From positions 1 through 64,000 of the forward strand of contig NZ_BJNF01000042.1 in NCBI RefSeq assembly GCF_006539545.1: a stretch of 64,000 nucleotides of DNA, in the 5' to 3' direction. Shown here piece after piece: positions 1 through 9,408 of this stretch. Made by a program: the position numbers and the translations under genes. The notes under the pieces are model-generated. The model did no database searches and had not been told where the DNA came from. It was given only the letters and a program-made list of their open reading frames with translations. How positions within the stretch are numbered: the first letter of the stretch is position 1; every line of letters begins with the position of its first letter. Source of the stretch: Nitrobacter winogradskyi. Its GTDB lineage: Bacteria; Pseudomonadota; Alphaproteobacteria; Rhizobiales; Xanthobacteraceae.

Positions 1-174
1 GCTCTTTCGCCTGCGCATGTTACTCAGATGCTTAAGCGTAAGCGGGTACGTCAGTTTGATTATAGGGAAGCCGCTTCAACCGCTCCTCGAATCGCATCGC
101 CGGCCCGCTCGCGGTCAGTGAGGCCAAGAGCTACCCGCAAATCTCATCTTGCCGTCAGCGAATAAACTGATAGG

Positions 175-192
175 CTACCTGCCGTACGGTAG
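175..192. promoter_or_regulatory. Putative TetR operator O1
   Basis: CTACCTGCCGTACGGTAG has 5-bp inverted arms (CTACC/GGTAG) around an 8-nt centre and ends 8 nt before the start codon of the TetR gene. A second site with the same arms and the same 18-bp length lies at 769-786 before the MFS gene. This points to autorepression plus control of the transporter. Upstream of it, positions 1-174 hold no gene I can support. Confidence 0.6.
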
Positions 193-200
193 GATTTTTC

Positions 201-752
201 ATGGCCAAGATCGAGCGCAACGAGATCGTCACTCGCGCCGCCGAACTGTTCCGGGTCGGTGGCTACGACGATACGTCGATGGCGCAGATCGCGGATGCCT
301 GCGGAATCCGCAAGGCCAGCCTCTATCACCACTTCCCGGAGAAGGATGGCTTGGTGCTGGCGGCGATCGAGCGCATCCACGAGCATTTTCGGAAGCACCT
401 CTTTATTAACGCCTACCGCGACAACGCCACCGCCAGACAAAGACTCCATACGCTCTGCGAAGCCACGTTCAACTACTTCGACGACCGGGAGGGCGGATGC
501 CTCCTGGGAAACTTCGCGCTGGCGCTGACGGAACGCGCGCCGCGCTTCCAGGAGCCGTTACGCTCTTATTTTGACGATTGGGCCAAAGCCATCGCTCATC
601 TGCTCACTCCCCAGCATGGAGAGAGCAAGGCTCGCGATCTGGCTTTCGATTCAGTTGCACACATCCAGGGGGCGATCATGATGATGCGCCTCTACCACGA
701 TCCCCAACATCTCCGCCGGGCGCTCGAGACGAGCATCAGGATGCTCCCCTAA
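201..752 (+). CDS. TetR/AcrR family transcriptional regulator
   Basis: This is a 183-residue one-component repressor. The N-terminal 50 residues form a typical TetR helix-turn-helix (SMAQIADACGIRKASLYHHF). The C-terminal ligand-binding half has the GCLLGNFALAL stretch seen in AcuR/YxaF-like members. The ATG at 201 follows operator O1 directly. The gene lies 48 bp upstream of an MFS transporter on the same strand, and the gap between them contains the second operator. It probably represses both genes until an effector binds. The effector cannot be read from the sequence. Confidence 0.9.
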   Translation: MAKIERNEIVTRAAELFRVGGYDDTSMAQIADACGIRKASLYHHFPEKDGLVLAAIERIHEHFRKHLFINAYRDNATARQRLHTLCEATFNYFDDREGGCLLGNFALALTERAPRFQEPLRSYFDDWAKAIAHLLTPQHGESKARDLAFDSVAHIQGAIMMMRLYHDPQHLRRALETSIRMLP

Positions 753-768
753 ATTTTTCACCAAAAAA

Positions 769-786
769 CTACCGGGTGGCCGGTAG
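769..786. promoter_or_regulatory. Putative TetR operator O2
   Basis: CTACCGGGTGGCCGGTAG has 7-bp inverted arms (CTACCGG/CCGGTAG). It shares the outer CTACC and CGGTAG with the site at 175-192 at identical spacing. It lies 14 nt before the start of the MFS gene, where a bound repressor would block transcription initiation or early elongation. Confidence 0.6.
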
Positions 787-800
787 CATATGGAAAGAAC

Positions 801-2042
801 ATGCAGAAAACGCAGCATTTCCACGGACCATGGATCGTCGCCATCGCCTTCGTGACGCTCATGGGGGCATTCGGCCTCAACCTGAGCGGTGGCCAGTTTT
901 TCGCGCCGTTGGCGCAGGAGTTCGGATGGGGACTCTCCGCGTTGAGTTCAGCGGCAGCTCTCAACATGATTGTATGGGGGATCTTCCAGCCGCTCATGGG
1001 ACGGCTGATCGACCGTTTCGGCGCCAAGCCCGTCATCGTGGCAAGCGCTGCCCTCATGGGAACAGCCTTTCTGTTGTCCTCGACGATTTCAACGGTTTGG
1101 GAGTTCTATCTTTACTATGGAGTGCTCGCCGCCATTGGCTTCGCCGGCTGCGGGTCCATGGCCAATTCGGTCCTCGTTGCGCGATGGTATGTCCGGGGAC
1201 GAGCACGGATGCTGGCTCGAAGCGCAATGGGCATGAACATCGGCCAGCTTGTTTTCCTTCCGCTTACGGGATGGCTTATCGTCGTCTCTGGTTTTCGCGG
1301 GGCGTTTCTTGGGCTCGGCGTTTTGATGATCGTGGTGATTGTCCCGCTCGTTCTGTTCGTTGCACGCAGTTCGCCGGACGAGATCAACCAGGCGCCGGAC
1401 GGCGATGAGCTTTCCACCTTTACGCCGCCGAAATCAGCCTCCCTTTCACAAGCCGTCAGAAGCCCGGATTTTTGGGCAGCGACCTTCGGCTTCGTGACCT
1501 GCGGATACTCGCTTTATCTCGTCGTGATCCATCTACCGCGTTTCGCCGTTGATCTCGGGGCAAACCTTGCCACGGGCGGACAGGTTCTCGGCCTTGCCGC
1601 TGGCGCAAGCGCGATTTCGATGTGGACGTGCGGCCAACTGGCCGGACGGGTCGGCAAGAAGAACCTGCTGATCGGCCTCTATCTGGTCCGCGCGCTCTCG
1701 CTTGCCTTCCTCGCCGTCTCGACGGAGGTTTGGCAACTCTATGCGTTCGCTCTTGCCTACGGCCTGTCGTCCATGCCCATCATTCCGTTGAAGACCGGAC
1801 TGATCGGGGACCTCTTCGGCGCAAACGCCATGGGCAGCATACTCGGGACCGTATGGTTCCTGCATCAGATACTCGCAGCCATCGCCGTATATCTCGGCGG
1901 CTATTTGCGGGTCGAGACAGGAAGTTACGCGGCGGCCTTCTGGTCGGCCGCGATTCTGCTCCTGATCGGCGCGGCATCGACAAGTCTTGTCCGCAGCCCT
2001 GGCGGGCCGGTTCCGCTGAAGCCGAACCCAGCGCGCGGCTAG
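801..2042 (+). CDS. MFS transporter
   Basis: This 413-residue integral inner-membrane protein has about 12 predicted helices in two halves. They are separated by a hydrophilic loop around residues 195-215 (SSPDEINQAPDGDELSTF). The loop after helix 2 has the MFS motif-A-like GRLIDRFGAKP. The overall style resembles the oxalate/formate and monocarboxylate MFS groups, but the substrate is not deducible. The ATG at 801 has a GGAAAG ribosome-binding site 4 nt upstream. It is very likely controlled by the adjacent TetR protein through operator O2. Confidence 0.88.
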   Translation: MQKTQHFHGPWIVAIAFVTLMGAFGLNLSGGQFFAPLAQEFGWGLSALSSAAALNMIVWGIFQPLMGRLIDRFGAKPVIVASAALMGTAFLLSSTISTVWEFYLYYGVLAAIGFAGCGSMANSVLVARWYVRGRARMLARSAMGMNIGQLVFLPLTGWLIVVSGFRGAFLGLGVLMIVVIVPLVLFVARSSPDEINQAPDGDELSTFTPPKSASLSQAVRSPDFWAATFGFVTCGYSLYLVVIHLPRFAVDLGANLATGGQVLGLAAGASAISMWTCGQLAGRVGKKNLLIGLYLVRALSLAFLAVSTEVWQLYAFALAYGLSSMPIIPLKTGLIGDLFGANAMGSILGTVWFLHQILAAIAVYLGGYLRVETGSYAAAFWSAAILLLIGAASTSLVRSPGGPVPLKPNPARG

Positions 2043-2253
2043 CGCACGGTTTGCAGCTTCGGATTCAAACTGTGCCGCGGAGGCCCTGAATTGTGGCAAA
2101 ATTCTACCGATTCCCCGCAGAATTTCCCCCAGGTGTTGCAGCCTGTGTGTTTGATCTATCAAGCAGCCCCGAGACCGCGTATCGTGCGTGCGCCGTCGGA
2201 CAAGCCGGTTTCCCGGGGACCGACGACTGTTTCAATCCTGCGGAGACTTGGGA

Positions 2254-2454
2254 ATGGCTAAGGGTACTGTGAAGTGGTTCAACCCGACCAAAGGTTATGG
2301 TTTCATCCAGCCGGCCGGAGGTGGCAAGGATGTGTTCGTCCATATTTCAGCCGTCGAGAGAGCCGGTCTTTCAACGCTGAATGAGGGCCAGACCGTTGAA
2401 TTCGAGGAAGTTGCCAACCGGGGCAAGACGTCGGCCGAAAACCTGAAGGTTTGA
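2254..2454 (+). CDS. cspA: Cold-shock domain protein (CspA family)
   Basis: This is a 66-residue single cold-shock domain. It carries both RNA-binding motifs, KGYGFIQP (RNP1) and DVFVHIS (RNP2), after the classic [10 protein letters not shown] start. Family members bind single-stranded RNA and DNA and melt RNA structure. I chose the ATG at 2254 over an in-frame upstream codon at 2188 because it gives the canonical N-terminus. The 210-bp untranslated stretch upstream would leave room for the long structured 5' leader typical of these genes. Several paralogues usually exist per genome, so the gene symbol is generic. Confidence 0.93.
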   Translation: MAKGTVKWFNPTKGYGFIQPAGGGKDVFVHISAVERAGLSTLNEGQTVEFEEVANRGKTSAENLKV

Positions 2455-2724
2455 CGCGACCACGATCCATCAGACCCGGATAGAAGCGCGCCAACGCAAC
2501 GCGATGCATTCCGGTGCGAACGACATCGGCTCCGCCGACGCCATCAGGTCTCCGCTCACCGCGCAGACTGAACCCGCCGGCGATAATTACAGGGATCCCC
2601 ACGGCAAGGTCGCGCAGGAAGCGACCGGGGATCTTCGCACACGCTCCTTCTCCAATCGGGAACAGATCACCTTCCTCAGCTTGTATCGGTTCAATCCAGA
2701 ATCATCGTGATCCGGGGATCGCCG

Positions 2725-5700
2725 ATGTCGCCCCAGCCTCCGCCACCGTTCTCGGTCCCCTACGCTCCGAATGACCGGACGATCGCGAAGCGGTTGCTCG
2801 CCGGGGCGCGGCTGACGCCTGAACAGGAAATGCGGATCGATCAGACGGCTCGACGCCTGATCGGCGCGATCAGGCAAAACGACGACCCGCTGGGCGGCGT
2901 CGAGGACATGCTGCGCGAATTTGCCCTCTCCACCAAAGAGGGGCTCGCACTGATGGTCCTCGCCGAGGCGCTGCTGCGGGTGCCCGATGCCGAGACAGCG
3001 GACAGATTCATCGAGGACCGGCTCGGGCAGGGTGACTTCATCCACCACGAGACCAGATCCAGCGCCTTCCTGGTCAACGCCTCCGCCTGGGCGCTTGGAT
3101 TGTCGGCGCGGGTCATCCAGCCGGGCGAGACGCCGCAGGGAACCATCGGGCGGCTTGCCAAGCGGCTCGGCGTTCCGGCGATCCGCGCGGCGACCCGGCA
3201 GGCGATGCGGCTGATGGGCAGTCACTTCGTGCTGGGCGAGACCATCGAGGCTGCACTTGAACGGGCGCACGCGCATTCCGCGGGATGCGCCCGCTACTCC
3301 TTCGACATGCTCGGCGAGGGCGCGCGCACCACAGCGGATGCGGACCGCTATTTCGATTCCTACGCCGCCGCGATCGAGGCGATCGGCCGCGGCGCCGGCG
3401 ACAATCCGCTGCCCGACCGCCCCGGCATTTCGGTCAAGCTGTCGGCGCTGCATCCGCGCTATGAGGCGGTCAGCCGGGGACGGGTGATGGCGGAGCTGGT
3501 GCCACGCGCCATCGACCTCGCCCGGCGCGCCAAGGCGCTCGATCTCGTCTTCACGGTCGATGCGGAGGAAGCCGATCGGCTGGAGCTTTCGCTCGACGTG
3601 GTGGCCGCCATTGCCGCCGACCGCTCGCTCGCCGGCTGGAGCGGCTTCGGCCTCGCCGTCCAGGCCTATCAGAAACGCGCCGGCGCGGTGATCGACTATA
3701 TCGACGATCTCGCACGAGCGCTGAACCGGCGGATGATGGTTCGCCTGGTGAAAGGCGCATACTGGGACACCGAGATCAAGCGCGCGCAGGAGCGCGGGAT
3801 CGAAGGCTATCCCGTGTTCACCCGCAAGGCGATGACGGACCTGAATTACCTCGCCTGCGCGCGCAAACTGCTGGCGCTACGCCCGCGCCTCTTTCCGCAA
3901 TTCGCGACCCACAATGCCCTCACCGTCGCCACGCTTCTCGAACTGACGGATATGGATAGAGAGAGCGGCTTCGAATTCCAGCGCCTGCACGGCATGGGCG
4001 AAGCGCTCTACGCCGTGCTCTGCAAGGATCGCCCCGCAATCGCTTGCCGCATCTACGCACCGGTCGGCAGTCACCGTGACCTGCTCGCCTATCTGGTGCG
4101 TCGCCTGATCGAGAACGGAGCCAACTCCTCCTTCGTCGCAACAGCCTCCGATCCCGATGTACCGCTGGAGACGCTGCTGCGAAGGCCGGCCGATATCATA
4201 GGAAGCGCCGACAACGCCGGGCACGCCAGGATTCCATTGCCGCGCGATCTTTTCCAGCCGGAGCGCATCAACTCGCGCGGAATCGAATTCGGCGAGCGCG
4301 CCGCCGTCAACCGGCTGGTCGCCGAGGTTGCTGCTGAACGTGCCTCAGTCGCGCCGGTCAACGATAGGGAACCGATCGATGTGCACCGAGCCGCCGCCAC
4401 CGCGCGCAGCGGGTTTTCATCGTGGAGCCGCACACCGGCGGCTGTGCGGGCGGCGGCTCTGGAGCGCGCGGCCGACTTGCTGGAGCAGCGATCGGCGCGT
4501 TTCATCGCCCTGCTGCAAAGAGAAGGCGGCAAGACGCTGGATGATTGCGTGTCCGAGGTTCGCGAAGCCGCCGACTTCTGCCGCTACTACGCCGCGGAAG
4601 GCCGCAGGCTTTTCGGCGAGGCGCAATCGCTGCCGGGGCCGACCGGCGAACGCAATACGCTACGGCTGCGCGGACGCGGCGTCTTTGCCGCGATCTCGCC
4701 GTGGAATTTTCCGCTGGCGATCTTCATGGGTCAGGTGACGGCGGCGCTGATGGCGGGGAATGCCGTTGTCGCAAAGCCGGCCGAGCAGACGCCGCGAATC
4801 GCAGCGGAGGCCGTGCGCCTGTTGCATGAAGCCGGGATCCCGGTGAAGGCGCTCCACCTGATTCAGGGCGACGGACACATCGGAGCCGCGCTCGTCGCGC
4901 ATCGCGACATCGCGGGGGTGGTGTTCACCGGTTCGACGGAGGTGGCGCGATCCATCAATCGCGTGCTCGCCGGGAAGGACGGCCCCATCGTGCCGCTGAT
5001 CGCCGAGACCGGCGGCATCAATGCCATGATCGCCGACGCCACCGCACTGCCCGAGCAGGTCGCCGACGATGTCGTGACGTCGGCATTCCGCTCCGCCGGG
5101 CAGCGTTGCTCCGCGCTGCGGCTTCTGTTCGTTCAAGAGGACGTGGCTGACCGCATGATCGAGATGATCGTTGGCGCGGCGCGCGAGCTGAAGATCGGCG
5201 ATCCGTCGGATCCCGCCACGCATGTCGGCTGGGTGATCGACGGCGACGCCAAGAAACGGCTGGATTCCCATATCGCGCGCATGACGCGCGAGGCCCGCGT
5301 CCATTTCGCAGGGTCCGCACCGTCATCGGGCAACTTCGTCGCGCCGCATATTTTCGAACTGAACGACGCGCGGCGCCTGACCGAAGAGGTGTTCGGACCG
5401 ATCCTTCACATCGTGCGCTACAGTTCCTCCGCTCTCGATGGCGTTCTGGAGACCATTGCCGATACCGGCTATGGCCTGACGCTCGGCATCCACTCGCGCA
5501 TTGACGATACGGTGGAAGCGGTGATCGATCGCCTTCAGGTCGGCAACATCTATGTCAACCGCAACATGATCGGCGCCGTGGTCGGGGTGCAGCCATTCGG
5601 CGGCCATGGCCTGTCGGGAACCGGACCCAAGGCCGGCGGCCCGCACTATCTCACCCGGTTCGCCACCGAACAGACCGTGACGGTGAATACCGCAGCCGCC

Positions 5701-5736
5701 GGCGGCAACGCCGCATTGATGACGGGAGAGGGCTGA
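2725..5736 (+). CDS. putA: Bifunctional proline dehydrogenase / L-glutamate gamma-semialdehyde dehydrogenase
   Basis: PutA oxidises proline to glutamate in two steps, first with FAD and then with NAD+. It has about 1003 residues. The N-terminal half is the PRODH barrel (LVKGAYWDTEIKRAQ, RLHGMGEALY). The C-terminal half is an aldehyde dehydrogenase with the catalytic glutamate in LIAETGG and the cysteine in SAGQRCSAL. There is no N-terminal ribbon-helix-helix, so this is the minimal form known from Bradyrhizobium, not the self-repressing enterobacterial form. The ATG at 2725 has GGGGA 8 nt upstream and is preferred over the in-frame GTG at 2707. No putR-like regulator lies next to it. The 270 bp upstream, after cspA, contain no convincing gene. 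Confidence 0.97.
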   Translation: MSPQPPPPFSVPYAPNDRTIAKRLLAGARLTPEQEMRIDQTARRLIGAIRQNDDPLGGVEDMLREFALSTKEGLALMVLAEALLRVPDAETADRFIEDRLGQGDFIHHETRSSAFLVNASAWALGLSARVIQPGETPQGTIGRLAKRLGVPAIRAATRQAMRLMGSHFVLGETIEAALERAHAHSAGCARYSFDMLGEGARTTADADRYFDSYAAAIEAIGRGAGDNPLPDRPGISVKLSALHPRYEAVSRGRVMAELVPRAIDLARRAKALDLVFTVDAEEADRLELSLDVVAAIAADRSLAGWSGFGLAVQAYQKRAGAVIDYIDDLARALNRRMMVRLVKGAYWDTEIKRAQERGIEGYPVFTRKAMTDLNYLACARKLLALRPRLFPQFATHNALTVATLLELTDMDRESGFEFQRLHGMGEALYAVLCKDRPAIACRIYAPVGSHRDLLAYLVRRLIENGANSSFVATASDPDVPLETLLRRPADIIGSADNAGHARIPLPRDLFQPERINSRGIEFGERAAVNRLVAEVAAERASVAPVNDREPIDVHRAAATARSGFSSWSRTPAAVRAAALERAADLLEQRSARFIALLQREGGKTLDDCVSEVREAADFCRYYAAEGRRLFGEAQSLPGPTGERNTLRLRGRGVFAAISPWNFPLAIFMGQVTAALMAGNAVVAKPAEQTPRIAAEAVRLLHEAGIPVKALHLIQGDGHIGAALVAHRDIAGVVFTGSTEVARSINRVLAGKDGPIVPLIAETGGINAMIADATALPEQVADDVVTSAFRSAGQRCSALRLLFVQEDVADRMIEMIVGAARELKIGDPSDPATHVGWVIDGDAKKRLDSHIARMTREARVHFAGSAPSSGNFVAPHIFELNDARRLTEEVFGPILHIVRYSSSALDGVLETIADTGYGLTLGIHSRIDDTVEAVIDRLQVGNIYVNRNMIGAVVGVQPFGGHGLSGTGPKAGGPHYLTRFATEQTVTVNTAAAGGNAALMTGEG

Positions 5737-5802
5737 ATGTGCTCCGGCTTGACCCAAGGATGGAATCCGGGTCGCGCAAGGAAAACGCGCCAGACCAACA
5801 AT

Positions 5803-5844
5803 CTCAGGCTTCGCTTTTGATCCAACCAGAAGCGAAAACCTGAG
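5803..5844. repeat. Palindromic intergenic repeat / hairpin between convergent genes
   Basis: The arms CTCAGG/CCTGAG and TTCGCTT/AAGCGAA form an imperfect hairpin between the 3' ends of putA and the ECF sigma gene. There is no T-run. The inner 27 nt (5810-5836) closely match a second palindrome at 21626-21652, so this is a dispersed repeat that may also act as a bidirectional terminator. Confidence 0.55.
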
Positions 5845-5896
5845 CAGTTAAAGGCAACATGCCGTCCCGCGTTGCGGCCGCCAAACAAGTGTCTGG

Positions 5897-6508
5897 TCAG
5901 GCCGCCAGCGTCGCGAGACCCGCGCCTTTCAAAAGCGTCGCGAGTTGCTTGCGGGCATAGAACATACGGGTCTTCACGGTGCTCGGCGGGATACCGATGA
6001 TCTCACCGGCTTCCTCGACCGTCTTCTCGTGATAATAGACGAGATGAATGATCTCGCGATGCGCCGGGGACAGCTTGGCGATGCAGGCGCGCAGAATGGC
6101 GCTGACATTGCTGCGATCGAGCGACGTCTCGGGCGTATCAGCGCCATCGGCGATCTCCCGGACATTTTCCTGGTCGATATCTTCATGGCGACGCTGGCGC
6201 ATCGCTGTCAGCGTCTTGAACCGGGCGATCGACAGCAGCCACGTGGATACGCGTGAACGGCCCTCGAACTGGTCGGCAGTACGCCAGACGTCGAGAAATA
6301 CCTGGCTGACAATATCTTCGGCCGCCGTTGCGTCGCGCAGGCTGCGCAGCACGAAACGATAGACCCGAACGTTATGCCGCAAATACAGCGTATGCATCGC
6401 CGAGCGGTCGCCGTCGGCAATCTGCTCAAGAAGCATCGCGTCTGTGGTTGTCTGAGCGGCGACAATACCCTGGCAAGCGACGGCGCTGATCGCGATGACG
6501 TTTTGCAT
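5897..6508 (-). CDS. ECF-type RNA polymerase sigma factor
   Basis: This 203-residue protein has sigma region 2 (AEDIVSQVFLDVWRTADQFEG, with the -10-reading STWLLSIARFKTL) and region 4 (HREIIHLVYYHEKTVEEAGE followed by an IPPSTVKTRMFYARKQL helix-turn-helix). It lacks regions 1 and 3, as ECF factors do. About 20 non-conserved residues precede region 2. AGGGGAG lies 6-7 nt before the ATG. No anti-sigma gene is adjacent. The nearest genes upstream are a response regulator and a hybrid kinase on the same strand, 286 bp away, so a regulatory link is possible but not shown. Confidence 0.9.
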   Translation of the reverse strand: MQNVIAISAVACQGIVAAQTTTDAMLLEQIADGDRSAMHTLYLRHNVRVYRFVLRSLRDATAAEDIVSQVFLDVWRTADQFEGRSRVSTWLLSIARFKTLTAMRQRRHEDIDQENVREIADGADTPETSLDRSNVSAILRACIAKLSPAHREIIHLVYYHEKTVEEAGEIIGIPPSTVKTRMFYARKQLATLLKGAGLATLAA

Positions 6509-6751
6509 GACGGCTCCCCTTTATTGTTGGGCAGATTGTTAGCCGTCCCGCGTTTCAGAACGTCTGCTCAGAAAGCGAAAAATGGTTTCGCGGAGGAGAA
6601 ATTTGTTTCGTCCCTCGCCGGCGATGAAACAAATCAGTGGCGAAGCGCCTGAGCTTTTCGGCGTCTGATAGACCAGACCGGGCGGCGGGACATGACGGGA
6701 ATCCCGCGAAAGCGAGCCCGCCAGGGCCGTCAGAATGCGCATAAGTTATTG

Positions 6752-6757
6752 ATTATA
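6752..6757 (-). promoter_or_regulatory. Possible -10 element for the ECF sigma gene
   Basis: An AT-rich island (6739-6770) in otherwise GC-rich sequence contains TATAAT on the minus strand, 244 nt upstream of the sigma-factor start and just after the response-regulator stop. No matching -35 hexamer at 16-18 nt spacing is clear. I saw nothing else in the 6509-6794 gap. Confidence 0.3.
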
Positions 6758-6794
6758 TTTTATTTTTGTGAGTCATCGGGCGGTTGTCGGCGAT

Positions 6795-7529
6795 TCAGGT
6801 CTTGTCGCCGGAGGGCGAAAACAGATAACCGCCGCCACGGATGGTCCGGATCACCGCCGGTTTTGCGGGGTCGGGCTCGATCTTGCGGCGGATCCGCATG
6901 ATCCGCAGATCAATCGCCCGATCGAAGGCTTCGCTGTCGCGTGCATTCGCCAACTCCAGCAGCCGCTCGCGCGACAGAACCCGCTTCGGATTGGCGGCGA
7001 AGACCTTCAACAGACCGAATTCCGATGCCGTGAGCGGGTGTTCATTGCCTTCGTCGTCACGCAAGGCCTGGGCTTCCGGATCGAGCCATTTGGTGCCGAA
7101 GCGCACAAGCTGACCCGCCGGCCTGGCGGCGACGCCATCAGGCGCGCCTTCCGCCTTCGGCGCGCTTCGCCGCAGCACCGAGCGGATGCGGGCCATCAGT
7201 TCACGCAATTCGCACGGTTTCGCCACGTAGTCGTCGGCGCCGAGTTCGAGACCGACGACGCGATCGATCGGGCTGGCCGTCGCCATCAGCATGATCACCG
7301 GGATGTTGGTACGGCTTTTGAGATCACGAATGATCGAGAGGCCGTCCTCCTCCGGCATGTTCAGGTCGAGCACCACGAGATCCGGGGCCGTCCTGCCGAT
7401 CGCCTCCCGCAAGCTGCGGCCGCCATCGCACAGCGTGATCGCGAAGCCATGCATCTTGAGATAGTCGCCGACCATCTCGCGGGCAGGCGCCTCATCGTCA
7501 ACCACAATGATATGCGGATTCCGGTTCAT
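6795..7529 (-). CDS. OmpR/PhoB-family response regulator
   Basis: This 244-residue regulator has an N-terminal receiver domain with the acidic pair D11-D12, phosphoacceptor D55 (VVLDLNMP) and the AKP lysine near residue 105. A C-terminal winged helix follows (LTASEFGLLKVFAANPKRVLSRERLL ... IDLRIMRIRRKIEPDP). The MNRNPH start at 7529 is preferred to an in-frame ATG 81 nt upstream because it begins directly at the receiver fold. It also starts 1 nt after the kinase stop codon, so the two genes are translationally coupled. Its partner is the hybrid kinase immediately upstream. Targets are unknown. Confidence 0.93.
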   Translation of the reverse strand: MNRNPHIIVVDDEAPAREMVGDYLKMHGFAITLCDGGRSLREAIGRTAPDLVVLDLNMPEEDGLSIIRDLKSRTNIPVIMLMATASPIDRVVGLELGADDYVAKPCELRELMARIRSVLRRSAPKAEGAPDGVAARPAGQLVRFGTKWLDPEAQALRDDEGNEHPLTASEFGLLKVFAANPKRVLSRERLLELANARDSEAFDRAIDLRIMRIRRKIEPDPAKPAVIRTIRGGGYLFSPSGDKT

Positions 7530-7530
7530 G

Positions 7531-9273
7531 TCAGGTCGCAGCAGGCAGGATGATGGTGAAGGCTGCCCCCTGTCCGGGGCCACCGCTATCGGCTCTGATC
7601 TGGCCATCATGCATGTCGACGATCCGTTTCACGATCGACAGGCCGAGACCGGTGGAGCTTTCCCCGGCGGTGGGTTTCGCGGATAATCGCTGGAAGCGGC
7701 CGAACAGTCGCCCCAGATCCTCCGGTGAAAGGCCGGCGCCCTCGTCCGTGATGCGAATGATGGTGTTGCCCGCGTCGTGGTCGACCAGCAGCGTGATCCT
7801 TCCTCCCACCGGGCTGTACTTGATCGCGTTGCTGACGAGATTGTCGATCGCCTCGCGCATCCGGTCCTGATCGCACATCGTGATCTGTCCGGCGGGCGCC
7901 GACACGGTGATGGTCTGCTGCTTGTTGAGCGCGGGAGGCTGGTTGGCCTCGGCGACCTCGGCGACCAGCGCCGCGACATCCACCGGCTCGTGCCTTATCG
8001 TGATATCGAAAGCGTCCGCCATGGCGTCCGAAATCAGGTCATCGACCATCGCGATCAGGCGCCGCGTGGCGTCACGAATATGATTGATCTGCACGGTGAC
8101 GGTGTCTCCGGACGAGCCCGCGCCGATAAGCTCGGCAAGCATTTCGGCCCTTCCCAGAATGACCCCGAGCGGATTCTTCAAGTCGTGCGCCACGGTCCCC
8201 AAAATCTCGTTCTTGAACCCGTTGGCCCGCTGCAACCGCAGCCATTGCGCGGAAAGCCTGCGATTGGCCTGCATCAACGCGCGCGTGCGTTGCGCGACGC
8301 GGTCTTCGAGCTGCGCGTTGGCGTCCTGCAATTGCTGATAAAGGATCACGTTGTCGAAAGCGATCGACAGCCGGCTGCCGAAGATTTCGACCAGCGAGCG
8401 GTCGGTATCCGACAGATCGCACTCGGCCTGCAGCAGGATCACGACCTCGCGACCGCTGCCCGTGCGGATATAGAGAATGGAGCGGTGATCGACGAATTCA
8501 TGCTTGCGACGCCGGAAGGCGTCTTCGACCGTCTGCTTGAGATCGTAATCGAGCGATGCCTGCCCCTCCGCGTCGCTGAAGCGCCTGTAGCAGCCGGATC
8601 CGGCAAGCACCGAAAAGTCGTCATCATCAGCGCCGCCGTCGCGCAACACCAGAATGCCCGCGCAGTCGACGTTCAAAAGTGACGCAAGCTGCGTCAGGAC
8701 TCCCTCGGCGAGGCGCTGCATCGACTTGAAATCATAGAGCGTCGAGGCGGCATCGATGATGATTTCGAGGCCGCGGCGGGTCTGCACCATCCGCTCGAGC
8801 TGCTGATAGCTGCGCAGCGCCGCGGTCAGCGAGGTGAACAGCTTGTCCGCGGTGAGTTCCGTTTTGGCCTTGTAATCGTTGATGTCGTAGTCGACGATAA
8901 CGCGGCGCTCCGGCGCCTGGCCCGGCTGCCCGGTGCGCAGGATGATGCGCACGGTTTCGTTCCGCAGGTCGTTGCGGATGAACTCGACGAGATCAAGCCC
9001 GGCTTCGTCGGTCTCCATGATCACATCGAGAAGCACCGCGGCGATGTCAGGATGCGCGCGCATCAACTCACGCCCCTCCGCCGCGGAATAGGCGGAAAGG
9101 ATATTCAGCGTCTGTCCGTGGAGGCTGTAATCGCTTAGCGCAAAGCGCGTACCTTCATGCACGGCCCGATCGTCGTCGATCACGGCGACCTTCCATTTGC
9201 GCACCGTCGATGCGTCCGGACGATCAGCCCCTGAATCGTCGATCAGGTCGAGGACGTCATCCTGGTCGGCCAT
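7531..9273 (-). CDS. Hybrid sensor histidine kinase (REC-DUF3369-HisKA-HATPase)
   Basis: This 580-residue soluble kinase has no membrane segments. The order is a receiver domain at about residues 28-145 (D33-D34-D35, phosphoacceptor D83), a DUF3369/GAF-like sensory domain (about 150-310), a coiled coil (about 312-350), HisKA with H363 in GTVAHDLKNPLG, and a C-terminal HATPase with N- and G-boxes (DNLVSNAIKYSPVGG, DEGAGLSPEDLG, STGLGLSIVKRIV). The N-terminal receiver suggests it is itself controlled by another phosphorelay. The response-regulator gene begins 1 bp after its stop codon. Confidence 0.93.
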   Translation of the reverse strand: MADQDDVLDLIDDSGADRPDASTVRKWKVAVIDDDRAVHEGTRFALSDYSLHGQTLNILSAYSAAEGRELMRAHPDIAAVLLDVIMETDEAGLDLVEFIRNDLRNETVRIILRTGQPGQAPERRVIVDYDINDYKAKTELTADKLFTSLTAALRSYQQLERMVQTRRGLEIIIDAASTLYDFKSMQRLAEGVLTQLASLLNVDCAGILVLRDGGADDDDFSVLAGSGCYRRFSDAEGQASLDYDLKQTVEDAFRRRKHEFVDHRSILYIRTGSGREVVILLQAECDLSDTDRSLVEIFGSRLSIAFDNVILYQQLQDANAQLEDRVAQRTRALMQANRRLSAQWLRLQRANGFKNEILGTVAHDLKNPLGVILGRAEMLAELIGAGSSGDTVTVQINHIRDATRRLIAMVDDLISDAMADAFDITIRHEPVDVAALVAEVAEANQPPALNKQQTITVSAPAGQITMCDQDRMREAIDNLVSNAIKYSPVGGRITLLVDHDAGNTIIRITDEGAGLSPEDLGRLFGRFQRLSAKPTAGESSTGLGLSIVKRIVDMHDGQIRADSGGPGQGAAFTIILPAAT

Positions 9274-9408
9274 TGTACTGTCCCCGCCGTCTGTTCATCT
9301 TTGCCCGGTCGTGAATTGCAGCGGCCGCGAACTGGTCCTATCCGAAAATGGAAGCGTCGGACGGCGCTCTCAGCGTGGTCTGGTCGATTATGATCGCGGA
9401 CTCGACGC

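Noticed and set aside
1-174. Possible tail of a minus-strand gene (text LGLTDRERAGDAIRGAVEAA)
   Set aside because: The frame is closed by a stop about 27 codons upstream, so no gene can be built. At most it is a relic.
2504-2710. Short frame between cspA and putA
   Set aside because: There is no ribosome-binding site or recognisable family, and it ends inside the putA start region.
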